A DNA stretch of 64,000 bases from Rhodopirellula sp. SM50 (GTDB lineage: Bacteria; Planctomycetota; Planctomycetia; Pirellulales; Pirellulaceae): the NCBI RefSeq assembly GCF_002289565.1, contig NZ_NTFY01000031.1, forward strand, positions 122,336 through 186,335, written 5' to 3'. Position 1 is the stretch's first letter. Each line of letters begins with the position of its first letter. Below are positions 1-8,470 of the stretch, piece after piece. The notes under the pieces are model-generated. The model was not told the origin of the DNA, searched no databases, and saw nothing but the letters and a program-made list of their open reading frames with translations. The position numbers and the translations under genes were made by a program.

Positions 1-447
1 AAGCTTTTTGAGGATCATCTTGCGGTGCCCCGATGATCGCTCCAGTTGCTCGGTCACCCGAACCAACGCTTGATCGAGTTTGCCGGAACGCTCTCCGACC
101 TCAATCTGGCTGATCAACGTCGGGTTGAACGCGCTGGGAAACGTCTTCATCGCCGCCGACAACGACTCGCCGCCTTTGAGCGCCCGTGAGATCGAGGCCA
201 AAATATGATGGTACTTCTTCAGCGACCGATCACGCGACACGGTTTCCAAGGCGTGTGTCAATGACACGCCGTTTTGAACCAACGTCGTCAGGTTTCTTAA
301 GAACAGAATCAGGTCTTTGCGTTTGAAGCGGCGCTCGGGATCGTTGCCGAACTTGATCTCGTGCAGTGTCTTCAACAACGCAAACGATTCGCTCTGGTCG
401 CCACCCTTGACGGCACCTGCACCACCGCGGCTCGATGCGGTACTCAT
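1..447 (-). CDS. gspF: Type II secretion / type IV pilus inner-membrane platform protein (GspF/PilC), 3' part cut by window edge
   Basis: Reading the minus strand from the ATG at 447 gives an open frame that runs off the window: 149 residues are visible. After a short polar Gly/Ser-rich leader comes the start of a T2SSF domain (about residues 40-149), with the family pattern FLRNLTTLVQNGVSLTHALE followed by GGESLSAAMKTFPSAF and QIEVGERSGKLDQALVRV. In this family the cytoplasmic domains contact the GspE/PilB ATPase and the membrane part anchors the pseudopilus or pilus assembly machine. It begins only 5 nt after the stop of the gspE-like gene, so the two are co-transcribed. The transmembrane segments and the second repeat of the domain lie outside the window. 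Whether the machine is a T2SS or a T4P cannot be decided from this piece. Confidence 0.88.
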   Translation of the reverse strand, partial: MSTASSRGGAGAVKGGDQSESFALLKTLHEIKFGNDPERRFKRKDLILFLRNLTTLVQNGVSLTHALETVSRDRSLKKYHHILASISRALKGGESLSAAMKTFPSAFNPTLISQIEVGERSGKLDQALVRVTEQLERSSGHRKMILKKL

Positions 448-452
448 TGTGA

Positions 453-2159
453 TTAACCTGACAGTTTGAAGTAAACTTCTTCGATGGACGTGACGCCCTG
501 TTGGGCGAGATCCAGACCCATCGTGGCCAGATCCACCATCCCTTCGGAGCAGGCGATGCTACGCAGGGTGCTGCCGGGCATGCCGGATTCGATGGCATGC
601 TCCAATTGAGGCGTCACGACCATGATTTCAAAGATCGGAGCGCGGCCGGAGTATCCGGTGCCGCCACACTGTTCACAGCCGACCGCTTCAAAGAATTTGC
701 CATTCAGATCGATCCCCGCGGGGATGTCACGGCCTTGATAGATCAGCTCCACCAGTGACCGGTTGAGCTGACACTCGCGTTTGCAATGCTCACACAGTCG
801 TCGCAACAGACGTTGTGCGATCGAAGCGACCAGCGCGCCGGCGATTTTGAAGTTGTCGAGTCCCAAATCGCTCAGACGGGCAACCGTTCCGACCGCGTCA
901 TTGGTGTGCAGCGTGCTGATCAACAAGTGCCCCGTCAGCGAAGCTTGGACGGCCGTCGTGGCGGTTTCGTGATCGCGAATCTCCCCGACCAGAATCACAT
1001 CCGGGTCCTGTCTCATCAAGTACTTCAATCCGGTGGCGAATCCCATACCGAATTCGTTGTTGGCATGAACCTGATTGATTCCCGGCAGTCGAAATTCGAC
1101 GGGGTCTTCGATCGTGGAGATGTTTTTCGACGCCGAGTCCATGCTGCACAACATGGAATACATCGTCGTCGTTTTTCCGGACCCCGTCGGCCCGGTCATC
1201 ACGATCATTCCGTGGGGCCGGTCGAGCAATTGTTTGACGGTTGCCAGTTGACGCTCTTGCATTCCGAGCAGCGAGAAATCGAACGTCTTGCTCGATTCAT
1301 CGAGCACCCGCATGACGACTTTTTCGCCACGGACACAGGGGATGCAGCTGACTCGAAAACTGGCGCGGGTCTCTCCATCCTGGATGGTCAAGTTTCCGTC
1401 CTGGGGACGTCGCTTTTCCGCGGTGTCCAGATCCGCCAGCACTTTCACCCGTCCGACCAAGGCGTCTTCGGAGTCTCCCGGCACGGTCATGATCTGATGC
1501 AACTGACCGTCGATACGATAGCGGACACGCATCTGCGGCGAGTCCGGTTCTAAGTGAATGTCGCTCGCTTCGGCTCGAACCGCCCCCATCAAAATCGCGT
1601 CGAGCAGACGTACCACCGGTGCATCGCTGTCCTCCAAGTTCTCATCGCATTGAACCGTCTCGGAGCCGCGTTCGTCCAGCTCTTGAATGCGGATGTCGAC
1701 AGCGGTTTGTTTGGCTTTGATCTTGTCGTCGAATGCCGATTCGAGCATCCGATCGATGTCCGCTTCCAGGCAGATCGCGGGTTCGACTTGATAGCCGGTC
1801 ATCAACTCGATTTCACTGATCGCCTCCATGTCGCTTGGATTGACCATCCCGAGTCGCAACACTTTGTTTTGAAGCTGGACCGGAGCGACCTTTCGTCGAC
1901 GTGCAAAGGACTCCGGCAGCAATCGAACCAATTGCCCGTGTGTGACGTGTTCGTCAAACCCGCAAAACGGCAATTCGTATTGTTCGGCGAGCGCCTTGCC
2001 CAACTGTTCCCGCGTGACCAAGCCGCGTCTGAGCAGAAAGACGCCCAGCTGCAATCGAGTTTGGCGTTGGTCGACCAACGCGGTCTGCAACTGTTGTTCG
2101 GTGATGACACCGTGTTCCAGCAAAATGTCTCCGATGCGACGAATTTTCACGCTGCTCAT
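453..2159 (-). CDS. gspE: Type II/IV secretion-pilus assembly ATPase (GspE/PilB family)
   Basis: 568 residues, a normal length for GspE/PilB. The N-terminal MshEN-like domain (about 1-150) includes IGDILLEHGVIT and LGVFLLRRGLVT, two copies of the same motif. The ATPase core shows Walker A GPTGSGKT (323-330), the Asp box ISTIEDPVE (347-355), Walker B RQDPDVILVGEIRD (383-396) and the His box LLISTLHTND (412-421). The zinc motif is complete: CEHC at 456-459 and CEQC at 495-498. The protein should be a cytoplasmic hexameric ATPase driving pilin or pseudopilin extension. Its start overlaps the stop of the upstream receiver-like gene by 4 nt (ATGA), implying translational coupling, and gspF follows at once. 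The long N-terminal domain favours a PilB/GspE role over PilT. Confidence 0.95.
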   Translation of the reverse strand: MSSVKIRRIGDILLEHGVITEQQLQTALVDQRQTRLQLGVFLLRRGLVTREQLGKALAEQYELPFCGFDEHVTHGQLVRLLPESFARRRKVAPVQLQNKVLRLGMVNPSDMEAISEIELMTGYQVEPAICLEADIDRMLESAFDDKIKAKQTAVDIRIQELDERGSETVQCDENLEDSDAPVVRLLDAILMGAVRAEASDIHLEPDSPQMRVRYRIDGQLHQIMTVPGDSEDALVGRVKVLADLDTAEKRRPQDGNLTIQDGETRASFRVSCIPCVRGEKVVMRVLDESSKTFDFSLLGMQERQLATVKQLLDRPHGMIVMTGPTGSGKTTTMYSMLCSMDSASKNISTIEDPVEFRLPGINQVHANNEFGMGFATGLKYLMRQDPDVILVGEIRDHETATTAVQASLTGHLLISTLHTNDAVGTVARLSDLGLDNFKIAGALVASIAQRLLRRLCEHCKRECQLNRSLVELIYQGRDIPAGIDLNGKFFEAVGCEQCGGTGYSGRAPIFEIMVVTPQLEHAIESGMPGSTLRSIACSEGMVDLATMGLDLAQQGVTSIEEVYFKLSG

Positions 2160-2578
2160 GTTCGTTCTGCTGGATCTCGGTGGGTCGCGATCGGTTCAGA
2201 AACGAGGTTCAGCAACGCCACCAATTTTGACTCCAGAACGACCGGATCGTACGGGGAGATCACAAAGCTCTTTGCGCCTGCCTTGTAGGCATTTTCGACC
2301 TCGACCAGGTCGCCGCGGCTGGAAATGCAAATGATCGGAATATGGCTCGTGCATTCGTCCGACGCGATTTTCTCCACCCAGCGAATTCCTTCACCCGTCT
2401 CCAGATCGAGATCGATCAAAACGGCATCCGGTAAACCTTCGGCGAGCGCCTCGGTCATCTCGTCGCTACTGCACACTCCCGTCGTCCGCATTCCGAGCAA
2501 CTCGAGACGAAACACCGTGACCTCCAACACCGTTGGGTGGGCGATGTAGACCAGGATTTTCTTTGCTTCTGAATTCAT
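2156..2578 (-). CDS. CheY-like receiver domain protein, probably degenerate
   Basis: 140 residues from the ATG at 2578; a GTG at 2599 in the same frame would add seven residues and is less likely. This is a single receiver-like domain. The candidate phospho-acceptor is Asp56 in AVLIDLDLETGEG, and the switch Ser/Thr position is present (IICISS). The acidic pair expected at the end of strand 1 is replaced by YIAHP (11-15). The conserved Lys-Pro after strand 5 is also changed: the sequence reads AGAKSFVISPYDP, with no Lys before the Pro. The domain may therefore signal without normal phosphorylation. It overlaps gspE by 4 nt and should be made with the secretion/pilus ATPase, so a role in controlling that machine is plausible but inferred. 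Confidence 0.85.
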   Translation of the reverse strand: MNSEAKKILVYIAHPTVLEVTVFRLELLGMRTTGVCSSDEMTEALAEGLPDAVLIDLDLETGEGIRWVEKIASDECTSHIPIICISSRGDLVEVENAYKAGAKSFVISPYDPVVLESKLVALLNLVSEPIATHRDPAERT

Positions 2579-2818
2579 TGCAGGTACGAAGGGACGCACT
2601 GAGATGGTGACACTGTCAAAACGCTAGGTTGCCGAAACCTGCGGTCAAACGCGGACCTGACAGTTGGCAAAGATCGCATAGAAGCCACCTGAGAACGCCC
2701 TCAAGCGAGGGAAAACCGTCAATTCGACATCCGAGTCGGCCGCCGCATGCGGGCGTGTCACAGAGTGCGACAGAGAGAAACGTTTTGTTCCATCGACACG
2801 TCCCGTGCTGTGTTAACT

Positions 2819-3646
2819 ATGCAACCCTTCGCATCGTCCATCCCCCAGCGTCACATCACGTCAGCCATCCTTGTGGCTCTGATCTGCGTCTCAGGCTGTG
2901 GACCGGAGCAGCCCACGGTGACGGCACAACCTGAAGTCGCTCTTCCGCTGACCGCCGTCGATCACCGCGCGTCGGTGGCGCCGGTGATTTCGGATGCCGA
3001 TGGGCCGAGATCCACAGAAGATGGTGTGACGGTGCAGCGACGGGTGGAGGAACCACCGGCGGAAGTTACCGTTGACGAAGGTGACGTCTCACCGATCCCC
3101 GATCACCTCGATTTCTTCATGCCGCCGAAGACGGCGACCGTCAAAGTCGAGGTTGCGACGTCGGAGCCGGAGATGGAGCAGTCGACGGTGCGGTTGATCG
3201 GATTCGTGACGTCGGATGCAGAGGATGAACATGCCACGCTGGCGCTGCTGCGGGTCGGCGGAAAACTGATTCCGATTCAAGCCGGTGAGGAGTTTGACGG
3301 CATTTCATTGCTTTCGACAGATAGAAAAAACAGGTCCGTCGAAATTCGGCACCTGGATGAGTGCATGACGTTGGCGATGATGGACCAACCCATCGAAAAC
3401 CCAGCGGTGCAAGGGCTCGCGGTCCAACCCGTTCGACGCCGCGCGACAGCTCCCAAACCAACCACACGTCACTCAGCGGCACGCGACAACTTTCATCTGT
3501 CAGATCCAGAATTTGCGACTCCGCCGGAGCCGGACCTGGGACTGGGGGCAATTCCCGCAGGCATGGACCTTGAGCTTCCCGAGGAACTGCGGTTACCCGA
3601 GATGCCTGAATTGCCCGAGTTGGAGGGTTTGCCGGGCTTGCCCTGA
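2819..3646 (+). CDS. Secreted lipoprotein with a possible PilP/GspC-like domain
   Basis: 275 residues from the ATG at 2819; an in-frame upstream start at 2747 would bury the signal peptide. A hydrophobic stretch SAILVALICVSGC ends in a lipobox with Cys27. An acidic, Pro/Val-rich linker follows. At about residues 125-205 there is a compact segment with TVRLIGFVTSD, ALLRVGGKLIPIQAGEEFDG and DRKNRSVEIRHLDECMTLAM. This layout (strand - hydrophobic residue - periodic Gly - 'G-E-x-x-D/x-G' - 'V-x-I-x-x' - 'L') resembles the periplasmic homology domain of PilP and GspC. The C-terminus is rich in Pro/Glu/Leu (LELPEELRLPEMPELPELEG). It is divergent from the gspE/gspF operon, which supports but does not prove a role as a pilot or linker lipoprotein of that machine. 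Confidence 0.75.
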   Translation: MQPFASSIPQRHITSAILVALICVSGCGPEQPTVTAQPEVALPLTAVDHRASVAPVISDADGPRSTEDGVTVQRRVEEPPAEVTVDEGDVSPIPDHLDFFMPPKTATVKVEVATSEPEMEQSTVRLIGFVTSDAEDEHATLALLRVGGKLIPIQAGEEFDGISLLSTDRKNRSVEIRHLDECMTLAMMDQPIENPAVQGLAVQPVRRRATAPKPTTRHSAARDNFHLSDPEFATPPEPDLGLGAIPAGMDLELPEELRLPEMPELPELEGLPGLP

Positions 3647-3698
3647 GTCGACTGAGCCGCCAGCGAATTCAATCACACCACTTCACCGGCCAAATCCC

Positions 3699-6600
3699 GT
3701 GACGCACTGCATTCCACGTTGTCGACCACTGATCCTGATCGGATTCCTCGCGCTGTGGCCGATCACGACGGCCCAGGCGACCAACTATTACGTCCGCACG
3801 ACCGGCAACGACAGCAACCCGGGGACCCATCGCAACCAGGCGTTTCGCACCATCACCAAAGCGACTTCTGTCGCCGGACAGGGTGACGTTCTCTTCATCG
3901 GTGCGGGAACCTATGACGAAAACGTCGTGATCAAGGGTGGCGGTGGCGCCACATCGAAGGCATGGTTGGTGCTGTACGCGGACCAGACGGGCACTTACAC
4001 GGGCGACAAAGGATCGGTCGTCATCCGGCCCCAGGCCAAAACCTGGACGGTGCGGGTCTTCAACACCGGCAATGTCTTGTTTTATGGGTTCGCCTTCGAA
4101 CGCAATGCAGCGCTCGAAGGCAGGAGCTACGGCAGTTTGGTCACCAATACGACCGGACACGCGTACTATCTGAACTGCAGCTTCAAGGATCTGACCTATG
4201 CCCTCCGTGATCTGGGCACGCACCAATTGCATGTCAGCGGATGCACGTTCACCGGTGTGACGTACGGCGTCTACGCGACGAGGATTGAAGCGACCAATGT
4301 CAGCAACTGCCAATTCATGGCGACACAATACGGATGCATCGGATACGACGGAAATGCACTGGCGGTGACCGGTACGCGTTTTTCGGATCGGATCAACGCC
4401 AGTGATGCACCGACGAAAACACGTGGCGTCTACGCGGTCCGCACGGGACTGTCGGTATCCCGATGTGAGTTCAACGGTAGCACGATCGGTGTTTATGGAA
4501 CGGCATTAAAATCAGCCACCATCACGCGCAGCAACTTTCTGGACACGACGTCTTATGCCGCGCGTTGCGACGGCGAGTCGCTTTCGATGAGTCGCTGCAC
4601 GATCAGGGGCGGGAATTATGGCGTCACGCTCGGCGACACGACCGGGAAATCAGCCGAGCTTTCTGATTTGCAAATTGAATCGATGCGTGTCGGCATCACC
4701 GCCCACCAAGGTGATTACGATTTCCGCAAAGTCGCGTTACGTGGGAACCGATTCGGCCTGTACCAACGCTCGGGAAACAAACGTTTGACGTTGTCGAAGA
4801 AAGATCGCATCGATTTCGTCGACAACGATTACGCCATCTATTCCAACCACGCCAAGGGAGAGGATGCCGAACTGATCCTGTCGGACGTGGACTTGAGCGG
4901 CAACAACCGTGGGCTGGTCAGCTATCGAACGCGCGTTTCGATCGACAAATGCACCTTCGGTGGCGATAAGATGGGCGCCTACCTGTCGGACAACAAGTCG
5001 GCCACCATTTCCGACAGCACATTCAACGGAAACCCCGCCGATGCGAACGCATGCACCTATGGGCTGTACGTCCGTTCGGACGACATCGAGGTCGAAAAGT
5101 GTCGTTTCGCAAACTCGCGATACGGTGTGATGGTCCACAACACGTCCGCAGCGGCACCCGTATTGAAGAAACTGACCTCGGAAGATCATACGGCCGCGGC
5201 GCTGTACATCCGTGGCGGCACCTGGACGTATGACGGGGCCGACAAACATACGTTTCGCAATTGTCCCCGCGGCGTGATCGCCAACACCGTCAAGTGGTCG
5301 ATCAATCGGGTGACCACGAGCGATTCCTGCAAGTACCCGATCACGGACTACTACGGGGATTGCACGGTCATCGACACGACCGCACAAGGAACGACCAGCG
5401 GTTTCTATGCTTATCAGTCGCAAGCCGTCAACATCGACGGTTTGGAGGTGACGGCCTGCGGTTCCTACGGCGTGGTGCTGAACGATTGCCTGAACGTGCA
5501 AATCAACCGTTGTGTTGCCAATGGCAACGGTCACGGGATGTACGTCTACAGCAAACGGAACCTCCGCCCGGCAATCCGCAATTGCGAACTATCCGGCAAC
5601 ACCGGATACGGGCTGTTGATGACGGGAGCAACGCTTGATCCGTCGTCCACCGCTAATCTTGAGCTCAACAACAATCGTTACGGCCTGCGGGTCAACAATC
5701 AACCGTTGACGCTGTTACCGGCGATGAATGTCGTAATGACCGGAAACCAGTATGGCGTGCTGTGCCAAAAAGAGAAGCTGACCATGACGGGCATCGAGCT
5801 TGCCGGCAACGAAATCGGCGCGTATTGCTCCCGCGGTAGCCTGTCGATCGCGCAATGTTCATTGACCGCGACGCGTTACGGTGTACTCGCTTACCTGGAC
5901 GGTGGGTGCGAGATCAGTGACTCCCGTTTCAACGACGCCGCCTACGGCATTTATCTGCGAGCCGTCGGAACGACGAATCTGCCGGTCCAAATCTCCAAGG
6001 CCGTCGTGACGGGGGCAACCGGCGCTGGGGTTTATGTCCGCGGCGATCCGGCGAACCCGTTGCCCGTGTCGATCCGCAACAGCAGCATTCGCAATGGCCG
6101 TCAGGGACTCGTCTTGAATCACACCCGTGCGACGGTGGACACGTTGCATGTCGCGGATTTGTCTAGCATCGGCATTTACCAAGCAAGCGGATCGGGGGCG
6201 ATCCATGGCTGCTCGTTCGCTCGGTTGACAGGCAGTTGGGCGATCCTGGCAAGGGGCGACCGTTGTGACGTCTCTCAATCCACCATCCGTAGGGGGCGAT
6301 ACGGAATCGCATTGCAGACCGATCGGGGCGCGGTCACCAATACGGTGATCGCGGGAACGGACTACGGGATCTACTTGCGGGCGGCGGATGCGGACTACTC
6401 GATCGTGCACACGACCGTTGCCGCTGTGAAGTATTACGGATTGATTCGATACGAGGGCTCGACGACGATCCGCAATTCGATTTTCGACGCGACGTACTTT
6501 GGCCTCTACAACGCCCGTCCCGGCGGCACGTTCGACCACCAGTACAACGTGGTTCATGGGTTGCGTCGTCCGTACGTCAACAGCTCCGTGGGAATCGGCG

Positions 6601-6824
6601 AGACCAACGACCCGCCGCTCTTTGCCGATCCAGCCACGGGCGATTTTCATTTGTCGATGGGCTCACCGGCAATCAATTCAGGTACCGACTTGTCGGGTTT
6701 GGTTTCGATTGACCTGGATGGCAACGCCCGCCCGAGCTTTCAGGGTTTCGAGATGGGGGCGTATGAATTCATGGAACCGAGCGGCTCGATTCGCGTGTTG
6801 AAATGGGATGAAGTGGCGCGTTGA
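3699..6824 (+). CDS. Large secreted right-handed parallel beta-helix protein
   Basis: 1041 residues from a GTG at 3699. The open frame extends further upstream but overlaps the preceding gene, and the GTG start directly precedes a signal peptide (ILIGFLALWPITTAQA). The mature protein opens with NYYVRTTGNDSNPGT and GDVLFIGAGTYDENVVI, the typical start of secreted pectate-lyase-like or DUF1565 helices. It then has more than 20 rungs of about 20-25 residues, each with a 'YGVYA/YGIYLR/YGLYV' turn followed by a 'xxCxF' strand. The C-terminus (NSGTDLSGLVSIDLDGNARP and GFEMGAYEF) matches the choice-of-anchor tail common in planctomycete surface proteins. No catalytic triad could be assigned. It may be a structural surface protein or a polysaccharide-binding or -cleaving enzyme; substrate unknown. 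Confidence 0.9.
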   Translation: MTHCIPRCRPLILIGFLALWPITTAQATNYYVRTTGNDSNPGTHRNQAFRTITKATSVAGQGDVLFIGAGTYDENVVIKGGGGATSKAWLVLYADQTGTYTGDKGSVVIRPQAKTWTVRVFNTGNVLFYGFAFERNAALEGRSYGSLVTNTTGHAYYLNCSFKDLTYALRDLGTHQLHVSGCTFTGVTYGVYATRIEATNVSNCQFMATQYGCIGYDGNALAVTGTRFSDRINASDAPTKTRGVYAVRTGLSVSRCEFNGSTIGVYGTALKSATITRSNFLDTTSYAARCDGESLSMSRCTIRGGNYGVTLGDTTGKSAELSDLQIESMRVGITAHQGDYDFRKVALRGNRFGLYQRSGNKRLTLSKKDRIDFVDNDYAIYSNHAKGEDAELILSDVDLSGNNRGLVSYRTRVSIDKCTFGGDKMGAYLSDNKSATISDSTFNGNPADANACTYGLYVRSDDIEVEKCRFANSRYGVMVHNTSAAAPVLKKLTSEDHTAAALYIRGGTWTYDGADKHTFRNCPRGVIANTVKWSINRVTTSDSCKYPITDYYGDCTVIDTTAQGTTSGFYAYQSQAVNIDGLEVTACGSYGVVLNDCLNVQINRCVANGNGHGMYVYSKRNLRPAIRNCELSGNTGYGLLMTGATLDPSSTANLELNNNRYGLRVNNQPLTLLPAMNVVMTGNQYGVLCQKEKLTMTGIELAGNEIGAYCSRGSLSIAQCSLTATRYGVLAYLDGGCEISDSRFNDAAYGIYLRAVGTTNLPVQISKAVVTGATGAGVYVRGDPANPLPVSIRNSSIRNGRQGLVLNHTRATVDTLHVADLSSIGIYQASGSGAIHGCSFARLTGSWAILARGDRCDVSQSTIRRGRYGIALQTDRGAVTNTVIAGTDYGIYLRAADADYSIVHTTVAAVKYYGLIRYEGSTTIRNSIFDATYFGLYNARPGGTFDHQYNVVHGLRRPYVNSSVGIGETNDPPLFADPATGDFHLSMGSPAINSGTDLSGLVSIDLDGNARPSFQGFEMGAYEFMEPSGSIRVLKWDEVAR

Positions 6825-6911
6825 TTCCGAAATAACGCCTCAAACGACAGCCCGCTCTCTGCCTTGGGCGATCAACCGCTGAGCGAAGCGAGACCGATTA
6901 CTAAACGAACA

Positions 6912-6941
6912 ATCGCCGCGAAAGTTGCCTTTCGCGGCGAT
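6912..6941. terminator. Perfect 13-bp hairpin between convergent genes
   Basis: A 13-base stem (ATCGCCGCGAAAG and its exact complement) closes a 4-base TTGC loop. It lies between the stop of the beta-helix gene (6824) and the stop of the Wza-like gene (6975), which converge. No T-run follows on either side, so this is probably a bidirectional transcription block or mRNA 3' stabiliser, not a classical intrinsic terminator. Confidence 0.7.
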
Positions 6942-6974
6942 CGATAAATCGTTGTCGATCTGGTTGCGGATGGT

Positions 6975-8414
6975 CTAGTTGTTCCGCAACAGTTCCTGAA
7001 TCCCGTAGGTGAAGAACGTTCCCAGACCGAAGTTCAGCAGTTCTTCTTCGGGCTTGTACTGCAGGATCAGCGTGTCGCCGGCCTGGATGAGGGGGCGTGA
7101 TTTGGGATCGTTAATGGCCTTGGTCAAGTCGATTTCGATGGCAACTTGGCCATTGCAGTCGGTTTTTCGAAGGATGAACAGTCGGCCCGGTGGAATGGTA
7201 GCGATCTGTCCGCCGATGCCTCCGACGCCTCCGCCGCCGCCGCGACCCACCGAGCCATAGACGCCTTGTCCAGCCAGAGCCATCGCTCCGAGTACGTCTA
7301 GGTCGTAGTCACGGGGCAAGGGGAACTGGCCACCGGGTAGCAATCCGCCGGTGTAGAAGATCTCCGTTGCCCGTGATTCGATGTAGACGATGTCTCCGTC
7401 TTTCAGAGTGATCTGCTCTTGGGTCAGGTTCGGAGATTCGCCGGGCGGAAGGCGCAATGGGATCTTCAAAATGTTCGGATCCTCGGGCAACTTCGGTAGG
7501 CAGGCACAGGGGTCAAGCATCGCCGCCTGACGTTGAGCGCGAAACTTCTTTAGGAATGCTTCTCTAGCTTCCTTGTTTTCCTTATTGGCTCGAAGCACTT
7601 TGACTTGGTTCTTGGCGTTCAGGCCCGGCAGGCCGCCGGTTTCAACCAACGCGTGCAGAATGTCGTTCTGATAGGCTCGCAGTTTGACGAGTCCGCCGGT
7701 CGCGCTGCGGTCGCTTCCGCCCAGGACGAACTGAGCTCCGACGCTCTGGTTCGTCAATCCTCCACCGCCGCCGCCATCCTCACGAACGACGATGACATCG
7801 ATCGTCCGCTCTTTGATGACGGTCACGATGGGGCGTGCCTTCTCCGGCCGCAAGATATCGTTATCGATGTAGGCATCGCGAATCGCGTCGCGGACCTGAT
7901 CGAGGGTTAAGCCATCGACGTTCAGCGGCTCGATCAAGGGCAGCGCCAGTGACCCGTCTTCCTGCACCGCGATCGGATATCCGATCGACGGCGGCAGGGT
8001 GCTTTCGGCATCGGGGAAGTTGACCGGCGGTGGTTCCGGTGGAGCGTTGGGCGGATTAAACGGCAGCACACCTTCGATGTACACACCGAGGATGTCGTCT
8101 GGACCGATCAAGTATTCACGCGGCGGTTCGAGCGACAGCGCCGAGATGTCCACCGGTACAAGATCGTTTTTGGGTTCGGCGAAGTACTGTTGCGGCAGCC
8201 GAGCGGCGGGCACACCATCAATCGGCTGTGTCAACGCGGAGCATCCGGTCAGCGAGCCCGCCATCAGCACGGCAGCCGCCGTCTTGGCACTGAGACACCG
8301 AAGGCCGGTGCGAAGGGATCCGAGCAGACCGCCGCGGCAGACCCGGCGGTCACCGAGGTCACGCCTGTCGGTCCGTGACAGAACTGGCCCCAAGTTAGTA
8401 ATACTTTTATTCAT
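6975..8414 (-). CDS. Polysaccharide export outer-membrane lipoprotein (Wza/OPX family)
   Basis: 479 residues from the ATG at 8414; a GTG at 8429 is the alternative. A hydrophobic segment ending AVLMAGSLTGC gives a lipobox with Cys58. The Poly_export domain follows: REYLIGPDDILGVYIEG at about 100-117, then PIAVQEDGSLALPLIEPLNV and LTLDQVRDAIRDAYID, which is the family's signature. Later come SLBB-like segments (residues about 230-300 and 340-460), including ITLKDGDIVYIESR and IQAGDTLILQYKPEEE near the end. There are Pro-rich and Gly6 inserts. Proteins of this family form the outer-membrane exit channel for capsule or EPS. No Wzc/Wzz-type co-polymerase is visible nearby. It is transcribed away from the EPS biosynthesis operon that starts at 10029. 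Confidence 0.92.
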   Translation of the reverse strand: MNKSITNLGPVLSRTDRRDLGDRRVCRGGLLGSLRTGLRCLSAKTAAAVLMAGSLTGCSALTQPIDGVPAARLPQQYFAEPKNDLVPVDISALSLEPPREYLIGPDDILGVYIEGVLPFNPPNAPPEPPPVNFPDAESTLPPSIGYPIAVQEDGSLALPLIEPLNVDGLTLDQVRDAIRDAYIDNDILRPEKARPIVTVIKERTIDVIVVREDGGGGGGLTNQSVGAQFVLGGSDRSATGGLVKLRAYQNDILHALVETGGLPGLNAKNQVKVLRANKENKEAREAFLKKFRAQRQAAMLDPCACLPKLPEDPNILKIPLRLPPGESPNLTQEQITLKDGDIVYIESRATEIFYTGGLLPGGQFPLPRDYDLDVLGAMALAGQGVYGSVGRGGGGGVGGIGGQIATIPPGRLFILRKTDCNGQVAIEIDLTKAINDPKSRPLIQAGDTLILQYKPEEELLNFGLGTFFTYGIQELLRNN

Positions 8415-8470
8415 CCCTGCACTCGTCACTGTAGGTTTTCAGCGTGGATTGAAGCGACCACTGGCTGCTG

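Noticed and set aside
786..1553. 255-codon plus-strand frame opposite gspE
   Set aside because: Mirror of gspE coding sequence; composition is typical of an antisense shadow.
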